Origin: Muribaculaceae bacterium
Lineage (GTDB): Bacteria; Bacteroidota; Bacteroidia; Bacteroidales; Muribaculaceae
NCBI GenBank assembly: GCA_029060285.1
Contig: JAIDUH010000025.1
Coordinates: forward strand, 1-44,199
DNA: 44,199 bases
Direction: 5' to 3'
Notes under the pieces: generated by a model
Databases searched by the model: none
The model's input: only the letters and a program-made list of their open reading frames with translations
Told to the model about the DNA's origin: nothing
Program-made: the position numbers and the translations under genes
Shown: positions 1 to 8,200 of the stretch, one piece after another
How the letters are laid out: every line of letters starts with the position of its first letter
How positions within the stretch are numbered: position 1 is the first letter of the stretch

Positions 1-771
1 GTGATGCTCTTTGCATCATTGCTGTGGCTATTGCTTGGCACCAGCGCTCCGGTCTATGCTATTATTTCAGAGAGGGCCCAGATAATTCCCTCAGCCATCC
101 AGGCATCCCTGGGCGCTACGGTGGTTTGGATCATAGCGACGATACTCTTCGGGCGAATCTATTGCTCCACGGTCTGCCCCGTAGGTACGCTTCAGGACAT
201 TGTCATATGGAGCCGGCGTAAAAGCAACCGGAAAAAAAACTTCCGTTTTGAGGAAGGGAGTAAGATCAGGTATATTATTTTAATAGCCTATCTTGTATCG
301 TTGATAGCCGGAGTGCTTGCCGTAGGCTATGCGATAGAGCCATGGAATATTATGCGCAATGCGTCATCGGCTGTGCGTCCTGCCGACATCCTTATGACAT
401 GGGACACCGTCGGCGTCTCAGCGGGTATCGGAGCTACTGCAGGCATCGTAACCATTGCCCTCATACTGTTGTGGGCATGGAGAGGGGGAAGAGGATTCTG
501 CACCTCAGTCTGCCCAATCGGGACAGCACTCGGATGTCTGCACTCGCAGTCGCTGATGCACATAGCCATCGATCCTGACAAGTGCATCAGCTGCATGAAA
601 TGTGAGGATGTATGCGCGTCGAAATGCATAAAGGTAGAGCAGCGTTTAGTCGACAATTCACGTTGTACGCGCTGCTTTGACTGCACCGACGTATGCCCGA
701 ATGATGCCATCCGCTTCCAGCTCAACCGGGGAAGACACCGGCAGACGCCACTTATGGAAATGCATAATTAG
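1..771 (+). CDS. NapH/polyferredoxin-like membrane 4Fe-4S protein (probably 5'-truncated)
   Basis: A membrane-bound iron-sulfur protein of the NapH/CcoG-like polyferredoxin type, likely passing electrons between the quinone pool and a periplasmic or membrane partner that I cannot identify. Hydrophobic helices lie at about residues 3-20, 35-50, 91-112 and 138-160. Two CxxxCP motifs (C55/C59 and C167/C171) follow the second and fourth helices, as in NapH. The C-terminal part carries two ferredoxin clusters: C195, C198, C201, C205 and C222, C225, C228, C232-P. The reading frame is open to the first base of the window, and the GTG/ATG at positions 1-6 falls inside what should be the first membrane helix, so the true start is probably upstream. 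The family is clear. The physiological partner is not, because no gene for it is visible. Confidence 0.8.
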   Translation: MMLFASLLWLLLGTSAPVYAIISERAQIIPSAIQASLGATVVWIIATILFGRIYCSTVCPVGTLQDIVIWSRRKSNRKKNFRFEEGSKIRYIILIAYLVSLIAGVLAVGYAIEPWNIMRNASSAVRPADILMTWDTVGVSAGIGATAGIVTIALILLWAWRGGRGFCTSVCPIGTALGCLHSQSLMHIAIDPDKCISCMKCEDVCASKCIKVEQRLVDNSRCTRCFDCTDVCPNDAIRFQLNRGRHRQTPLMEMHN

Positions 772-859
772 GGTGGCATTAGGTTAAATTATGATTCATC
801 ATGTTGCATCATGATCTACCATGATTCATCATGATCAATCATGTAATTATAAATTCTAT
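772..859 (+). repeat. 10-bp periodic tandem repeat in the thyA leader
   Basis: Five consecutive 10-mers from 791 to 840 each begin with ATG and follow the pattern ATGATYNATC with a few mismatches; a sixth partial copy starts at 841. The first and fourth units (791-800 and 821-830) are identical. Each ATG opens a very short frame. The frame from 831 stops at a TGA (861-863) that overlaps the thyA start, and the frame from 821 runs into thyA in phase. A 10-bp period is close to one helical turn, which would suit a DNA-binding protein, but no function is shown. Confidence 0.6.
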
Positions 860-1654
860 ATGAAGCAATATCTCGATCTCCTAAATCATATCCTTAAAAC
901 CGGACACCGGAAAGAAGACCGGACTGGTACCGGCACGATATCCACTTTCGGCTATCAGATGCGCTATGATCTTTCGGAAGGTTTTCCTCTCGTCACTACC
1001 AAAAAGACACATCTGAAGAGCATCATTTATGAACTCTTGTGGTTTCTCAAGGGAGATACGAATGTGAAATATCTTCAGGAGCATGGTGTGCGTATCTGGA
1101 ATGAATGGGCAGATCCGGACGGCGACCTTGGTCATATATATGGGTATCAATGGCGTTCCTGGCCAGACTATGACGGTGGACATATCGACCAGATAAAGGA
1201 GGCAGTGGAGACACTGAAAAATAATCCCGATTCGCGCCGCATCATTGTCAGCGCATGGAATGTGGCGGACCTTGACAATATGAACCTTCCTCCATGCCAT
1301 GCCTTTTTTCAGATGTATGTATGTGATGGGAAACTCTCGTTGCAACTTTACCAGAGGAGTGCGGATTGCTTTTTGGGTGTGCCGTTTAATATCGCGTCAT
1401 ATGCACTTCTGACGATGATGCTGGCGCAAGTATGCGGACTTCAACCGGGAGAGTTTATACATACACTTGGCGATGCGCACATATATCTCAACCATCTTGA
1501 CCAAGTGCGCCTGCAGCTGACCAGGGAACCCCGACAGCTTCCCAAAATGAGGCTGAATCCAGACGTGAAAGACATTTTTGACTTCAAATACGAGGACTTC
1601 ACACTCGAAGGCTATGATCCGTGGCCTGCCATCAAAGGAGAGGTAAGCGTTTAA
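860..1654 (+). CDS. thyA: Thymidylate synthase
   Basis: Converts dUMP to dTMP using methylene-tetrahydrofolate, in the cytoplasm. The start at 860 gives 264 residues, the same length as Escherichia coli ThyA, and an N-terminus beginning MKQYLDLL that matches the family; an in-frame ATG at 821 would add 13 unlikely residues. The dUMP-binding RTGTGT segment lies at residues 21-26. The catalytic cysteine is C146 in the NLPPCHAFF segment, and the phosphate-binding DSRR follows N122-P123. The usual partner folA (dihydrofolate reductase) is not next to it. Instead a glycosyltransferase gene starts at the thyA stop codon (TAATG, one-base overlap), so the two are probably co-transcribed. Confidence 0.97.
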   Translation: MKQYLDLLNHILKTGHRKEDRTGTGTISTFGYQMRYDLSEGFPLVTTKKTHLKSIIYELLWFLKGDTNVKYLQEHGVRIWNEWADPDGDLGHIYGYQWRSWPDYDGGHIDQIKEAVETLKNNPDSRRIIVSAWNVADLDNMNLPPCHAFFQMYVCDGKLSLQLYQRSADCFLGVPFNIASYALLTMMLAQVCGLQPGEFIHTLGDAHIYLNHLDQVRLQLTREPRQLPKMRLNPDVKDIFDFKYEDFTLEGYDPWPAIKGEVSV

Positions 1655-2907
1655 TGAAAAAGCTGACCTTCATAAGCCGCAGTGACCTTCGTGGAGGGGC
1701 GGCAATAGTCACATATCGTCTTGTAGAAGCATTGCGCGGCATTGGTGTGGATGCAAGGATGCTCGTCTGTGAGAAGATGAGCGATTCTGATTTTGTCCGT
1801 GTATGCGCTCCCTCACAGAAAATCCAATATTGCTTTCTGAAAGAAAGACTCAATGTGTTCCTGCACAATGGCTTCAACCGTAAGGATCTTTTCAAGGTGG
1901 ATCCGGCAACCGACGGGCTTCCTCTTTGGCGGCATCCATGGGTCGAAGATGCAGATGCTGTTTTGCTTGGATGGGTCAATCAGGGTATGTTGAGTCTGAA
2001 TGGAGTGCGCAAGATCTGTCAACTCGGAAAGCCTGTAGTGTGGATAATGCATGATATGTGGAATATGACCGGCATATGCCATCACGCCGGGGATTGCCGC
2101 CGTTACTTGTCAGAGTGCGGCAACTGCCCACTGTTGGGTAGGCAAGGAGGAAATGCCGATATGTCATGTGTTACTTGGGATAAAAAGGACAGGTTATATT
2201 GTGAGGGGCGCCTGCGTTTTGTGGCGGTCAGCACATGGCTTGCAGAAAAAGCCCTGGAAAGCGGTTTGATGATGGGAATTCCTGTAGCAGTAATTCCGAA
2301 TCCTTTCAAATTGGATTTAGAGAATTATGAGAGGGGAGAAGTTGGGGAAGGAGAGAAGGTTGGTTTGCTGTTTGGTGCAGCTCGTATTGATGATCCTATC
2401 AAGGGATTGGGGGTGTTCAAGAGGGCACTTGAGATATTGATCTGCGATTATCCGGAAGTTGCGGAGCATTTGAGGGTAGTCACTTTTGGGGGATGTAAAG
2501 AACCGGAGTCGCTTGACGGATTTGCGGTTGAACATCAGCATTTAGGTTTCTTGAAAGGTCAAGAAGAAGTAAGGAATGCATATGAATCATGTTCTATAGT
2601 GGTGTCGACATCAGATTTCGAAACGCTTCCCGGGACACTTGTTGAAGGTCAAGCCTATGGTTGCATACCGGTAGCATTGGACCATGGAGGACAGAGGGAT
2701 ATTGTTGATCATGAGAAGACCGGATGGCTCGCAGCTTGGAGTGATTCTGCCGAAGTGAGGGCGGCAAGGATAGCGGAGGGAATCTTATGGGGATATAAGA
2801 ATCGTAATAATGATGAGATTAGGCAAAATATGCATAAATCAGTAGGAAAAAAATTCAATGCGCCGGAAGTGGCCCAGCGCATACTTGATTTTACTTTCCA
2901 AAAATGA
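1654..2907 (+). CDS. Glycosyltransferase, GT4 / GT-B fold type
   Basis: Likely transfers a sugar from a nucleotide donor to a surface glycan at the cytoplasmic face of the inner membrane. The N-terminus has the GT-B acceptor-domain signature (SRSDLRGGAAIVTYRL), in which a glycine-rich loop precedes the first helix. The C-terminal half has the donor-binding segment with VEGQAYGCIPVA followed by a GGQRDIV loop near residues 335-355, as in GT4 enzymes. The start was placed at 1654 (MKKLTFISR) because it overlaps the thyA stop by one base and begins at the family's first strand; a GTG frame start at 1621 lies inside thyA. The product is 417 residues. Donor and acceptor cannot be read from sequence. 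It lies about 6.5 kb from the main polysaccharide genes. Confidence 0.85.
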   Translation: MKKLTFISRSDLRGGAAIVTYRLVEALRGIGVDARMLVCEKMSDSDFVRVCAPSQKIQYCFLKERLNVFLHNGFNRKDLFKVDPATDGLPLWRHPWVEDADAVLLGWVNQGMLSLNGVRKICQLGKPVVWIMHDMWNMTGICHHAGDCRRYLSECGNCPLLGRQGGNADMSCVTWDKKDRLYCEGRLRFVAVSTWLAEKALESGLMMGIPVAVIPNPFKLDLENYERGEVGEGEKVGLLFGAARIDDPIKGLGVFKRALEILICDYPEVAEHLRVVTFGGCKEPESLDGFAVEHQHLGFLKGQEEVRNAYESCSIVVSTSDFETLPGTLVEGQAYGCIPVALDHGGQRDIVDHEKTGWLAAWSDSAEVRAARIAEGILWGYKNRNNDEIRQNMHKSVGKKFNAPEVAQRILDFTFQK

Positions 2908-3318
2908 ACTTAATTACTTACTTAACTTTCACAAGCTCTAAAAATCACACGCAAAGGGCGCAAAGGCGCAAAGGTCAGATCAACGATTAACTATCAATTG
3001 AGCTTCGCGTTGCGGTTATAGCAAGCACGCTAAGATTACGGACTGTTCCGCATCGCCCAGAGCTTGCAGAGAACAAGCGCAGTTCCTGCGCTACGGGTTT
3101 GCGAATCAATATGCAAGAACAAGCGAAACGTAAATTATTGAAATAACTTAAGCCGATGTGCAAAGATTTTTGACATATTTTTTCATTATACTTCAAATTT
3201 TTCAAAAAAAATCCTTACCTTTGTATTTAATTGATATTTATGATACTCTTAGAGAGAAAATAATGTCGGTGAGAAGTCAATTTTTTTCAAACTTAACCAT
3301 TTAACAACCAAATTATTC
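2908..3318. other. Gene-free spacer with repeat-like sequence
   Basis: This 411-base spacer holds no convincing gene. It contains GCGCAAAGG-type direct repeats at about 2950-2973 and a 14-mer at 2982-2995 that differs by one base from the tandem repeat unit at 20226. Between about 3050 and 3100 there are small GC-rich inverted repeats, such as GCGCAG/CTGCGC and GCTTG/CAAGC. The composition changes abruptly to very AT-rich after about 3130, where the promoter of the next gene lies. The GC-rich part resembles an interspersed repeat remnant. Confidence 0.45.
3216..3223 (+). promoter_or_regulatory. Bacteroidetes-type -7 element for the BspA-like gene
   Basis: TACCTTTG fits the TAnnTTTG -7 consensus of Bacteroidetes primary sigma promoters and lies in an AT-rich region. 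It would give a leader of roughly 90 bases before the ATG at 3319. A matching upstream TTTG element is not clear. Confidence 0.5.
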
Positions 3319-6300
3319 ATGAAATACATCGCGTCGTTATTATTTATCCTACAGGTAATCCTGTTCTCACAGCCAGCATCAGCCCAGCTCTCCGCCGGGG
3401 ATGACTTTGAATACCAAGGTCTATGGTATACCGTGGTAGATATTAATGGTTCGGTCATTGGTAATGCAGATGGAACTGAGCAGTGTGATAACCTTATATC
3501 ATATGTCCCCAATGTGTATTATGGTACTTCTCCAATAGTGAGTGATCCGGAAAGAGGAGATGTCTACAAATGTGATATCCTTGCAGATCTTGAAAATTCA
3601 TGGGATAACCAGTTCTTTATCAAATCAAATAAAGCATTAAAAGCCGGTGATAATATAAAGGTATCATTCATGTACAAATGTACTGATGAACGTAATATAG
3701 ATACTCAGGCGCACGGCGATCCATTTGACTATCACCATTGGCAATGTATCGGAACCTTGAAAGCCACCACGGAATGGCAGGAATATTCTTGGTCGGGCAT
3801 AGTGGGTGAGGATTGGATCGGAGATGATGGTTTTATCTCCATTGCCTTCAATTTGAGTAGCCAGCCGGAAGCTGCAACTTTCTTTATAGACGATGTCGTG
3901 TTTGAAGAGAGACATACATGTATAACAAAGGCGAGGAATGATGATTCCTTGTTGATCAATGATATGAAAGGTGATCTCGTGATTCCGTCGCTCATAGAAT
4001 ATGACGGTATCGATTATTCTGTAGTCGGAATTGGCAATAAGTCGTTTAGTAACAACTTGCAACTGAATTCCATCCGTCTTCCCGAATCATTGAGTTCGAT
4101 TGGGGAATCTGCCTTTGAGGGATGTTCGGGTCTGACTTCTATAACTCTTCCGAAATATTTAGGCTCAATTGGTGTGTGGGCATTTAGAGGATGTTTGCAG
4201 ATTGAAAATGTCTCTTATTTAGCTAACACGCCAATAGCTGCTTCATGCAACATATTTGACGAGTATATCTATCAATCTGCTGTCCTCGATATGCCTAATG
4301 CAAATATCGGTCATATTAAGAATACTATGCCATGGTATAAGTTTGAGCATATAGTGACAAAAGATGGCGAATATAATTTTTACGAGAAGCTCATAACCTG
4401 GATGTATCCAGGGCCAGGTCATCTTTTCAGTTGGGGTGATGGCCTCTCACAAGTGGATTTTATTGAAGAAAATGGTGGTGAGTGCGTGGAGTTTTCTCAT
4501 TCCGGCGAGAATGATGTATGGCGTGCGCAGTTTGCCTATGACTGCCTATACAAGACTGGCGAGACTTACTTCTTTTCGTTTGACGTGAAAGGAGATCCGG
4601 GTGTGATTACATCAAATTTCCAGAATTGCAGTACGGAAGAATATCCCAATTGTGGTAATTTTGAGGTTTTTGAAGTAACGCCTGAGTGGACGACCATCAC
4701 TATAAAAGGAACAGTTGAGGATACTGGTAATATTGCTAACCGATGGGTGGCGAATGTCGGAGATTATGAAGGATCCTTCTTCATAAGAAATTTGAAACTC
4801 TACACACTTGTAGATCATTCGGTAGCACCACCTACCATAGACAACGAAATCAGTATTGCTGAGATGTATCCCGGACCCTATCAACTGATTCGCTGGGGAG
4901 ATGGAATATCTTCTCGTATCGAAATGGATGAAAATGGAGGGGAGTGCTTTATGATGACTAATTCAGTCTCAAGTACGCCATCAAGTGCTCAATTTTCTTT
5001 CGACTGCCAATATGAAGTAGGAAAGACATATTACTTCACTTTTGACGTAAAGGGTAGTACAGCGGCTGTAATCACATCTCAATTTGAGAATAGCGAAACA
5101 TATACCAATTGTGGAAATTGTAGTGATTTTGAGATAACTTCGGAGTGGACGACCGTCACTGTAATGGGCAAGACGGAAGACAAAGGAGAGATCGTCAATC
5201 GTTGGGTGGCGAATATAGGAGACTATGAAGGCACTATGTATATCCGAAACATGAAGATTTATACGCTTGCTGAGGAACCGATCTCAGCGGGTGAGACATT
5301 CACATATGATGGAATAAATTATGAAGTAATTGATCCGATGGCTCAGATTTGCAGGGTGATCGCAACAAAACAGATCAGCGGAGAATGCATCATACCAGAG
5401 GCGGTGCCATATAGGTTGGTTGACTTTGCGGTTTCTGAGATAGATAATACAGCTTTTGCCGGAAATGACGATTTGCGTTCTGTGACTCTTCCTGTAACAA
5501 TTGACTCAATTGGCCGAAACGCTTTTGCTGATTGCGGGCGCCTTACCTCGCTTGTATGGCAGGGGCGTCATGAACTTCCCGAGCGGGTATTGGAGGAGAT
5601 AGGCAATCCCAACCTCCTTGTCTACGTCGATGCATCCGAATATGCTCCGGTAGGCATAGACTGCAACATAGTGGTAGATGGAGTCTGCCAGCTGCTTGAC
5701 CTTACTCCGGGTTATGCCTTCACTCCCGTCAAAGACTTCACTGCCCTCCATAGCCGTATGGTGAAGGAGTTCACACAGAAGACCTACGTTGGATTATGTG
5801 CCGGATGGGAGACGATCGTCCTGCCGTTTGATGTTGCCAAGGTGTATGCCGAGAACATCGAATCTGAACTTGTGCCATTCTCAGTAATGACCGACAGATA
5901 TTCTCAGCGACCTTATTGGCTTTATGAAGCTGACCCGAATGGGGAATGGATAGAAGCGTCCTATATACGTGCAGGAATTCCTTACATCATTTCGACTCCG
6001 AATAACTCAGCCTATCCGGCAACAGTAAACATCAATGGTCCGGTTGTATTCTCCAACGATGCACCCCAGACCATCACTCCTGAGACAACTGCGCCCTACG
6101 CCGTTAGTTGGGCTTCAGGCAGCGAGTTCCGCCCCGTCTGGCTTCCTCTTGACAAATCAGAGAGATCAGAAGCTATGGGACTTAACTCCGGACTGGGTCA
6201 CCTCAGGGGCGAAGATGGCAAGTCTCTTCCCCCAGGATCTAATTTCCATGTAGAAGTATCGCCATCTCCCTTAGAGGCTTATGTAACCCGGCTTGGCTCT

Positions 6301-6549
6301 GAGCAAGCCCGCAAGGTGATGGGCAGTCATACGCTGGTGGTTCCCGAAATATCCGGTGAGGACCTTGAGGTGCATGTCAAAGACGGAGCAGTAAACCTCC
6401 GCAGCGTATCCGATCGCAGACTGACGATATATAAGCCGGACGGAGTCACAGTGCGTAGGATCGACCTAAGGGCCGGTGAGACCGTTGTGCTCGATGACCT
6501 TACTTGTGGCATCTATATCATTGCCGGTCAAAAAGTAACTGTAAAATAA
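3319..6549 (+). CDS. Large secreted BspA-type LRR / carbohydrate-binding-like surface protein
   Basis: A 1,076-residue exported protein of unknown binding target. A signal peptide covers about residues 1-22 (ends QPASA). Visible parts in order: a beta-sandwich, CBM-like segment (about 25-195); a BspA/Treponema-type leucine-rich repeat block (about 222-335) with SIGESAFEGCSGLTSITLP units; two tandem modules of about 140 residues (358-497 and 513-651) that share PGP, GDG, ENGGEC, FDVKG, SEWTT-like and NRWVAN-GDYEG segments; a second LRR block (about 655-770); and a long C-terminal region. The last residues (GIYIIAGQKVTVK) resemble the C-terminal sorting tails of Bacteroidetes secreted proteins. 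A transcription terminator follows at once, so it is probably a single-gene unit. Adhesion or glycan binding is an inference from domain type. Confidence 0.8.
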   Translation: MKYIASLLFILQVILFSQPASAQLSAGDDFEYQGLWYTVVDINGSVIGNADGTEQCDNLISYVPNVYYGTSPIVSDPERGDVYKCDILADLENSWDNQFFIKSNKALKAGDNIKVSFMYKCTDERNIDTQAHGDPFDYHHWQCIGTLKATTEWQEYSWSGIVGEDWIGDDGFISIAFNLSSQPEAATFFIDDVVFEERHTCITKARNDDSLLINDMKGDLVIPSLIEYDGIDYSVVGIGNKSFSNNLQLNSIRLPESLSSIGESAFEGCSGLTSITLPKYLGSIGVWAFRGCLQIENVSYLANTPIAASCNIFDEYIYQSAVLDMPNANIGHIKNTMPWYKFEHIVTKDGEYNFYEKLITWMYPGPGHLFSWGDGLSQVDFIEENGGECVEFSHSGENDVWRAQFAYDCLYKTGETYFFSFDVKGDPGVITSNFQNCSTEEYPNCGNFEVFEVTPEWTTITIKGTVEDTGNIANRWVANVGDYEGSFFIRNLKLYTLVDHSVAPPTIDNEISIAEMYPGPYQLIRWGDGISSRIEMDENGGECFMMTNSVSSTPSSAQFSFDCQYEVGKTYYFTFDVKGSTAAVITSQFENSETYTNCGNCSDFEITSEWTTVTVMGKTEDKGEIVNRWVANIGDYEGTMYIRNMKIYTLAEEPISAGETFTYDGINYEVIDPMAQICRVIATKQISGECIIPEAVPYRLVDFAVSEIDNTAFAGNDDLRSVTLPVTIDSIGRNAFADCGRLTSLVWQGRHELPERVLEEIGNPNLLVYVDASEYAPVGIDCNIVVDGVCQLLDLTPGYAFTPVKDFTALHSRMVKEFTQKTYVGLCAGWETIVLPFDVAKVYAENIESELVPFSVMTDRYSQRPYWLYEADPNGEWIEASYIRAGIPYIISTPNNSAYPATVNINGPVVFSNDAPQTITPETTAPYAVSWASGSEFRPVWLPLDKSERSEAMGLNSGLGHLRGEDGKSLPPGSNFHVEVSPSPLEAYVTRLGSEQARKVMGSHTLVVPEISGEDLEVHVKDGAVNLRSVSDRRLTIYKPDGVTVRRIDLRAGETVVLDDLTCGIYIIAGQKVTVK
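4392..5272 (+). repeat. Two tandem ~140-residue modules within the BspA-like gene
   Basis: The coding segments 4392-4810 and 4855-5272 encode clearly homologous modules (PGPxxLxxWGDG, ENGGEC, FDCxYxxGxTYxFxFDVKG, WTT, NRWVANxGDYEG, IRNxKxYTL). Both lie between the two leucine-rich blocks. The pattern suggests an internal duplication of a beta-sandwich, carbohydrate-binding-like domain (CBM4/9 style), separated by a 15-residue linker. Confidence 0.8.
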
Positions 6550-6564
6550 ATCAATACATATTAA

Positions 6565-6603
6565 GGAGAGCCCCGGAATGTCTGTTGACCTCCGGGGCTC
6601 TCC
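6565..6603 (+). terminator. Stem-loop terminator after the BspA-like gene
   Basis: A perfect 13-bp GC-rich stem (6565-6577 with 6591-6603) and a 13-base loop begin 16 bases after the stop codon. There is no strong T-run behind it, so it is a less classical intrinsic terminator. Confidence 0.6.
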
Positions 6604-6660
6604 GTGCTGCCATCGCTCATCAACTCATCTTGAGCCGGTAGCTATTTGAGTAATCGAGAG

Positions 6661-6696
6661 AAAAAGAAAAAAGACACTGCGTTTGCAGTGTCTTTT
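6661..6696 (-). terminator. Intrinsic terminator of the tRNA-Pro gene
   Basis: A perfect 12-bp stem (6669-6680 with 6685-6696) and a four-base loop lie just past the 3' end of the tRNA on the minus strand. On that strand the stem is followed by a T-rich tract (complement of 6661-6668). Confidence 0.8.
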
Positions 6697-6699
6697 CAG

Positions 6700-6773
6700 T
6701 CGGGGTGACAGGATTCGAACCTGCGACCACCTGGTCCCAAACCAGGTGCGCTACCGGACTGCGCTACGCCCCG
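6700..6773 (-). tRNA. tRNA-Pro (anticodon UGG)
   Basis: The reverse complement folds as a full cloverleaf: D-stem GCGC/GCGC, anticodon stem CCTGG/CCAGG around the loop TTTGGGA (anticodon TGG), and a T-arm with TTCGAAT. The 5' end is C1 paired with G72, the hallmark of bacterial tRNA-Pro, and the discriminator base is A73 (position 6700). The CCA end is not encoded. Pair 6-67 of the acceptor stem reads C-A, a mismatch. A promoter lies upstream and a terminator downstream, so the gene is transcribed alone. Confidence 0.96.
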
Positions 6774-6803
6774 ATTGCAATAGGCGTGTCCCTTTTTGCA
6801 CTG

Positions 6804-6835
6804 CAAAATTAATGCTTTTTATTGACATATGCAAA
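6804..6835 (-). promoter_or_regulatory. Promoter of tRNA-Pro
   Basis: On the minus strand a TTTG (complement of 6832-6835) is followed after exactly 20 bases by TAATTTTG (complement of 6804-6811). This is a full match to the Bacteroidetes -33/-7 promoter consensus. The expected start is near 6797, about 24 bases before the mature tRNA. Confidence 0.75.
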
Positions 6836-6925
6836 TTTTTTGCGAAATTTTTATTGTTTTTCCAGATTATCATCATATACTGTCGGATTTAGATAACAAT
6901 TTCAGGTAAGATTCGTTAAAATAGT

Positions 6926-7324
6926 ATGAAGAATATTAGAAATAAGTCAATTTTTCCGTTAGTGCTGGTGATTGCGGCACTCCTTTTTGCATTGCCGGTT
7001 TCCGCTAAGGATAAGGCGCGAATGAGCTTCAAAGAGACCGTCTATGATTTTGGGCAGATTTCCCTAAAGAAAGGAAAGGTCTCGCATGAATTTGAATTTT
7101 CGAATACAGGCGACTCAAACCTTGTGATCACAAATGCACGCGCAGATTGTGGTTGCACCCGTCCTGAATACAATGAAGCCCCGGTAGCTCCAGGCAAGTC
7201 AGGAAAGGTAAAGGTGACTTTCGCTCCTGCCGCAAAAGGGCATTTTACAAAGAAAATCACCATAACTTCCAACGGAAATCCACGCAAGACGCGGCTTCTG
7301 ATAAAAGGTGAGGTTGTAGAATGA
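6926..7324 (+). CDS. DUF1573 domain protein, exported
   Basis: A 132-residue protein with a signal peptide (about residues 1-27, ending VSA) followed by one immunoglobulin-like DUF1573 domain that fills the rest. Typical features are the VYDFGQI strand, the FSNTGDSNLVI segment, the ADCGCT motif, and the VAPGKSGKVKVTF strand ending in ITSNGNPRK. The function of DUF1573 proteins is not established; they are common, often abundant, envelope proteins of Bacteroidetes. Its stop overlaps the start of the next DUF1573 gene (ATGA), so the pair is translationally coupled. No clear promoter consensus is seen in the preceding spacer. Confidence 0.85.
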   Translation: MKNIRNKSIFPLVLVIAALLFALPVSAKDKARMSFKETVYDFGQISLKKGKVSHEFEFSNTGDSNLVITNARADCGCTRPEYNEAPVAPGKSGKVKVTFAPAAKGHFTKKITITSNGNPRKTRLLIKGEVVE

Positions 7325-8088
7325 GTAAAATGTCGGAGCATAAGGGAAGAAACAGGTCGCTTTCTTCAATTGCCATAGCCGCATTGCTGGCCTTGGCATC
7401 CACTGCGTATTCCCAAATCGAAAAGACCCTTAAGTTTATTCCGGATAAGGTGGATTTCGGGATGATAAAGGAAGAAAACGGGAAAGTGACAATGAAAGTC
7501 AAAGCCGTCAACATTTCCCAAGACTCAACCTATATAATTTCTGCACGCACAAGTTGTGGATGTTCTGCCGCAGAATATTCTCAGGATGTGATTGCACCCG
7601 GAGACACCGCTGATGTATTGATCTCTTATGATCCGGTCAATCGCCCCGGAAAATTCCTCAAGACAGTAAGGTTTTTCACGGGAATGGAAAGGGTCGGCAA
7701 TTCCATCAAGCTCAGTGGCACGGTCATCCCGAGCAAAGAAAACCTCGACAAGGTCTATCCGGATAAGGCAGGTTCACTTAGGCTCAGCACAATAATGTTG
7801 AATGCAGGGGAAGTGTCAAGAAAAGAAGCCCGTCCTCTTTTTGTGGGGCTTTATAACGATGGCGGCCGATTGTTGCCGCTGTCAGCAAGTACGGATTCTC
7901 CTGCACTTGAGGCAGCTCTTACCCCCGACACGATAGAGCCTTTTGGCATCTCAACTGTCACACTAATGCTTAAAGGGAGAAATATCCCGGACAATGATGA
8001 TGAAATATTCATGAAGGCTTTCTTGATTGATACTGAGTCAGGCGATACAGTAGTTGCAATTCCGGTATTGGGATTTGTAAAATCATAG
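7321..8088 (+). CDS. Second DUF1573 domain protein, exported
   Basis: A 255-residue protein whose ATG overlaps the preceding stop codon by four bases. A signal peptide ends near residue 31 (STAYSQ). The first half is a DUF1573 domain with VDFGMIKEE, a SCGC motif (TSCGCSAAEY), and a VIAPGDTADVLISY strand. The second half, about residues 140-255, seems to be another beta-rich domain lacking the CGC motif, perhaps a diverged second copy. The function is unknown. The overlap and shared family suggest that the two products act together or form a paralogous pair from a tandem duplication. Confidence 0.82.
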   Translation: MSKMSEHKGRNRSLSSIAIAALLALASTAYSQIEKTLKFIPDKVDFGMIKEENGKVTMKVKAVNISQDSTYIISARTSCGCSAAEYSQDVIAPGDTADVLISYDPVNRPGKFLKTVRFFTGMERVGNSIKLSGTVIPSKENLDKVYPDKAGSLRLSTIMLNAGEVSRKEARPLFVGLYNDGGRLLPLSASTDSPALEAALTPDTIEPFGISTVTLMLKGRNIPDNDDEIFMKAFLIDTESGDTVVAIPVLGFVKS

Positions 8089-8200
8089 ATTAATAATACC
8101 ATATGCTTAATTCATAATTATTAGACTCTGAAATTCAGATGATAAATCTTGAAGATATTTACATTTAATTTGATCAATTATTTAAATATATAAATTAATA

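Noticed and set aside
821-859. Upstream in-frame thyA start at 821
   Set aside because: It lies in the 10-bp tandem repeat and adds 13 residues not found in thymidylate synthases; the start at 860 gives the exact family length.
2987-3205. 72-codon minus-strand frame in the repeat-like spacer
   Set aside because: It overlaps small palindromes and direct repeats and runs into AT-rich DNA; the amino-acid sequence looks like translated repeat.
6683-6892. Plus-strand 69-codon reading frame
   Set aside because: It runs through the tRNA-Pro gene on the opposite strand and its promoter, and is an artefact of tRNA sequence.
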